From the NCBI GenBank assembly GCA_014860225.1, contig JACZKE010000009.1, positions 103,506 through 167,505 on the forward strand: a stretch of 64,000 nucleotides of DNA, read 5' to 3'. Positions within the stretch are counted from its first letter, which is position 1. The number at the start of each line of letters is the position of its first letter. Shown here one piece after another: positions 62,391 to 64,000 of the stretch. The notes under the pieces are model-generated. The model saw only the letters and a program-made list of their open reading frames with translations. It was not told where the DNA came from and did not search any database. Origin of the DNA: Desulfuromonadales bacterium. Lineage in GTDB: Bacteria > Desulfobacterota > Desulfuromonadia > Desulfuromonadales > BM103. Made by a program: the position numbers and the translations under genes.

Positions 62391-62400
62391 GAGCGAACCG

Positions 62401-63669
62401 ATGCTCGATCTTAAATTTTTGCGTGACAACCTGGACGAGGTCGAACGCCGCCTGGCCACCCGTGGCGGGGCTGTCGATCTGGGTGTCTTCCGCGCCCTTG
62501 ATGACCGCCGGCGTGGTCTGCTCAGTGAAGCGGAAAGTCTCAAGGCCGAGCGCAACCAGGTTTCAGCCCTGATCGGCCGCACCAAAGACAAAAGCCAACT
62601 TCAAGGTGAAATTGTCCGCATGAAAGATGTTTCGGTGCGCATCAAGGAACTCGATGAGGAGTTGCGTCAGGTTGAAGACAGCCTCAAGGGGCTGTTGCTG
62701 ACCCTGCCGAACTTGCCTGATGCGCAATGTCCGCTTGGTCAGTCCGAGGAGGACAATCCAGAGGTCCGCACCTGGGGCGAGCCGACACGCCTGGTTTTTG
62801 AGCCGCAGGCCCACTGGGATCTGGGCGAATCGCTTGATATCATCGATTTCGAACGGGCCACCAAGATCACCGGTTCCCGGTTTGCTCTCATCAAGGGCGC
62901 CGGAGCGCGCCTCGAACGCGCCCTGATCAATTTCATGCTTGATACCCACACCCGTGGTGACAAGTATACCGAAGTGCTGCCGCCCCTCATGGTCAATCGT
63001 GACACCATGACCGGCACCGGACAACTGCCGAAATTCGAAGCTGATCTCTTCCACCTCGACGAGCCGGATTACTTCCTGATTCCGACTGCTGAAGTGCCGG
63101 TTACCAACATCTTTCGCGACGAAATCCTCGACGGTACTCAGCTGCCGGTCTGCTACGCAGCCTATACTCCCTGCTTCCGCAAAGAGGCAGGTGCCCATGG
63201 CCGCGATACGCGCGGCCTGATCCGGCAACATCAGTTCAACAAGGTTGAGCTGGTCAAGTTTACCCGCCCCGAAGATTCGGACGCGGAGCTGGAGAAATTA
63301 CTGGCTGATGCCGAAGGTATTCTGCAGGCACTGCAGTTACCTTACCGGGTGGTTGATCTGTGCACCGCCGACATCGGTTTCTCTGCAGCCCGCACATTCG
63401 ATATCGAGGTCTGGCTGCCGGGCCAGCAGGCTTACCGCGAGATCTCGTCCTGTTCGAATTTCCGCGACTTCCAGGCTCGTCGCGCCGGCATCCGCTTCCG
63501 CCGCGAAGCAGGCAGCAAGCCGGAATTCGTGCATACGCTAAACGGTTCGGGACTTGCTGTTGGCCGTACCCTGGTGGCGGTGCTGGAAAACTACCAGCAG
63601 GCAGACGGTTCGGTGGTGGTTCCGGAGGTTTTGCGCCCTTATATGGGAGGTATTGAAAAAATTGGTTGA
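62401..63669 (+). CDS. serS: Seryl-tRNA synthetase
   Basis: The 422-residue class II synthetase has the N-terminal coiled-coil tRNA arm (about 30-105), motif 1 ([13 protein letters not shown]), motif 2 ([22 protein letters not shown]) and motif 3 ([22 protein letters not shown]). It charges tRNA-Ser, one copy of which begins 35 bases after its stop. The ribosome site sits in the right arm of the family F repeat pair. Confidence 0.97.
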   Translation: MLDLKFLRDNLDEVERRLATRGGAVDLGVFRALDDRRRGLLSEAESLKAERNQVSALIGRTKDKSQLQGEIVRMKDVSVRIKELDEELRQVEDSLKGLLLTLPNLPDAQCPLGQSEEDNPEVRTWGEPTRLVFEPQAHWDLGESLDIIDFERATKITGSRFALIKGAGARLERALINFMLDTHTRGDKYTEVLPPLMVNRDTMTGTGQLPKFEADLFHLDEPDYFLIPTAEVPVTNIFRDEILDGTQLPVCYAAYTPCFRKEAGAHGRDTRGLIRQHQFNKVELVKFTRPEDSDAELEKLLADAEGILQALQLPYRVVDLCTADIGFSAARTFDIEVWLPGQQAYREISSCSNFRDFQARRAGIRFRREAGSKPEFVHTLNGSGLAVGRTLVAVLENYQQADGSVVVPEVLRPYMGGIEKIG

Positions 63670-63704
63670 TACGATGTGCCGTTCGTAATACATAGTACTG
63701 ATAC

Positions 63705-63787
63705 GGAGGAGTGGCCGAGTGGCTTAAGGCGGCGGTCTTGAAAACCGTTGTGCGAAAGCACCGTGGGTTCGAATCCTACCTCCTCCG
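63705..63787 (+). tRNA. tRNA-Ser (anticodon UGA)
   Basis: The acceptor GGAGGAG pairs with CTCCTCC, discriminator G at 63787. Anticodon loop CTTGAAA (anticodon TGA at 63739-63741) is closed by GCGGT and ACCGT. A long variable arm TGTGC-GAAA-GCAC and the T-arm GTGGG-TTCGAAT-CCTAC mark a class II serine tRNA. CCA is not encoded (CTT follows). It is not selC: the anticodon is not TCA. Confidence 0.96.
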
Positions 63788-64000
63788 CTTATTTTGTATA
63801 ACATGCTGTCATACAATAAGTTGTCACATGGGCTCGAAGTTTTTTTCACAAAAATCTAACGCAGCGAAATATGTTTGACTGAATCCTCTCTCAATTTAAG
63901 ATTTCGCTGATCCATATTTATTGCCCAGATTGTATACGCTATCACTCTGTCATAATATCTAGAGAAATTGTAAGTGTATGTCTTCAAACTGTAAGAATTT
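63788..64000. other. AT-rich segment after tRNA-Ser, no gene seen
   Basis: The final 213 bases are markedly AT-rich relative to the coding DNA before them, with small inverted motifs such as TTGTATAACATGCTGTCATACAA near its start. No reading frame of note. A tRNA 3' end followed by a composition change is a usual site for integrated elements, but no integrase is visible in the window. Confidence 0.4.

Noticed and set aside
63705..63787. The tRNA as selC (tRNA-Sec)
   Set aside because: The anticodon is TGA, not TCA, and the acceptor stem is 7 base pairs as in ordinary tRNA-Ser.

Overview
The window looks like chromosomal DNA of a Desulfuromonadales/Geobacter-type bacterium (Desulfuromonadia, formerly Deltaproteobacteria). 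The evidence is a dense set of multiheme c-type cytochromes (about 30 CXXCH sites in 7 kb), a quinol-oxidising Rieske/cytochrome b module, an SfrAB-type oxidoreductase built from NuoG, NuoF and GltD parts, a sigma-54 promoter, a probable selenoprotein, and housekeeping genes in Geobacter-like order. No phage, transposase, CRISPR array or rRNA was seen. One tRNA (tRNA-Ser, anticodon UGA) lies near the right end.

Layout: 1-5060 holds an envelope export block (secreted NifX-fold protein, LolA-like protein, outer-membrane barrel, ABC-2 transporter) and a TetR regulator. 5217-9738 is a sigma-54 driven operon: rhodanese lipoprotein, porin, small periplasmic protein and a pentaheme cytochrome whose frame crosses an in-frame TGA with a SECIS-like hairpin. 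This order recalls the Geobacter extHIJKL cluster. A strong terminator follows. 9847-15185 is a six-gene module (12-heme lipoprotein, 9-heme cytochrome, Tat-exported Rieske protein, b6-type cytochrome b, subunit-IV-like protein, 4-heme cytochrome) recalling cbcMNOPQR. Together these would carry electrons from menaquinol through the periplasm to an outer-membrane conduit.

15403-22425 carries a lipoprotein, an arsR-arsC-acr3 arsenic operon, a second ABC-2 transporter, a DsbA-like protein fused to a propeller-like segment, and tatB-tatC. 22585-36367 carries nadA, mfd, two SurA/PpiC-type chaperones, a PilZ protein, pdxA, uvrA, rubrerythrin, a zinc-ribbon protein, an unlisted 29-residue membrane protein and a lipoprotein. 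36537-41109 (minus) is sfrA-sfrB. 41389-49322 is mostly minus strand: a fused homocysteine methyltransferase/MTHFR, a Nudix hydrolase, rpe, rsmB, htpX, fmt and def. 49703-54748 holds radC and a minor-pilin/PilY1 cassette. 54892-63787 holds a U32 peptidase-family protein, RNase D, a DUF2007-like protein, fumC, an EamA transporter, an HD hydrolase, serS and tRNA-Ser.

At least six families of short interspersed inverted repeats lie between genes and sometimes run into gene ends. The most striking single observation is the probable selenocysteine codon in the pentaheme cytochrome at 9352-9354.
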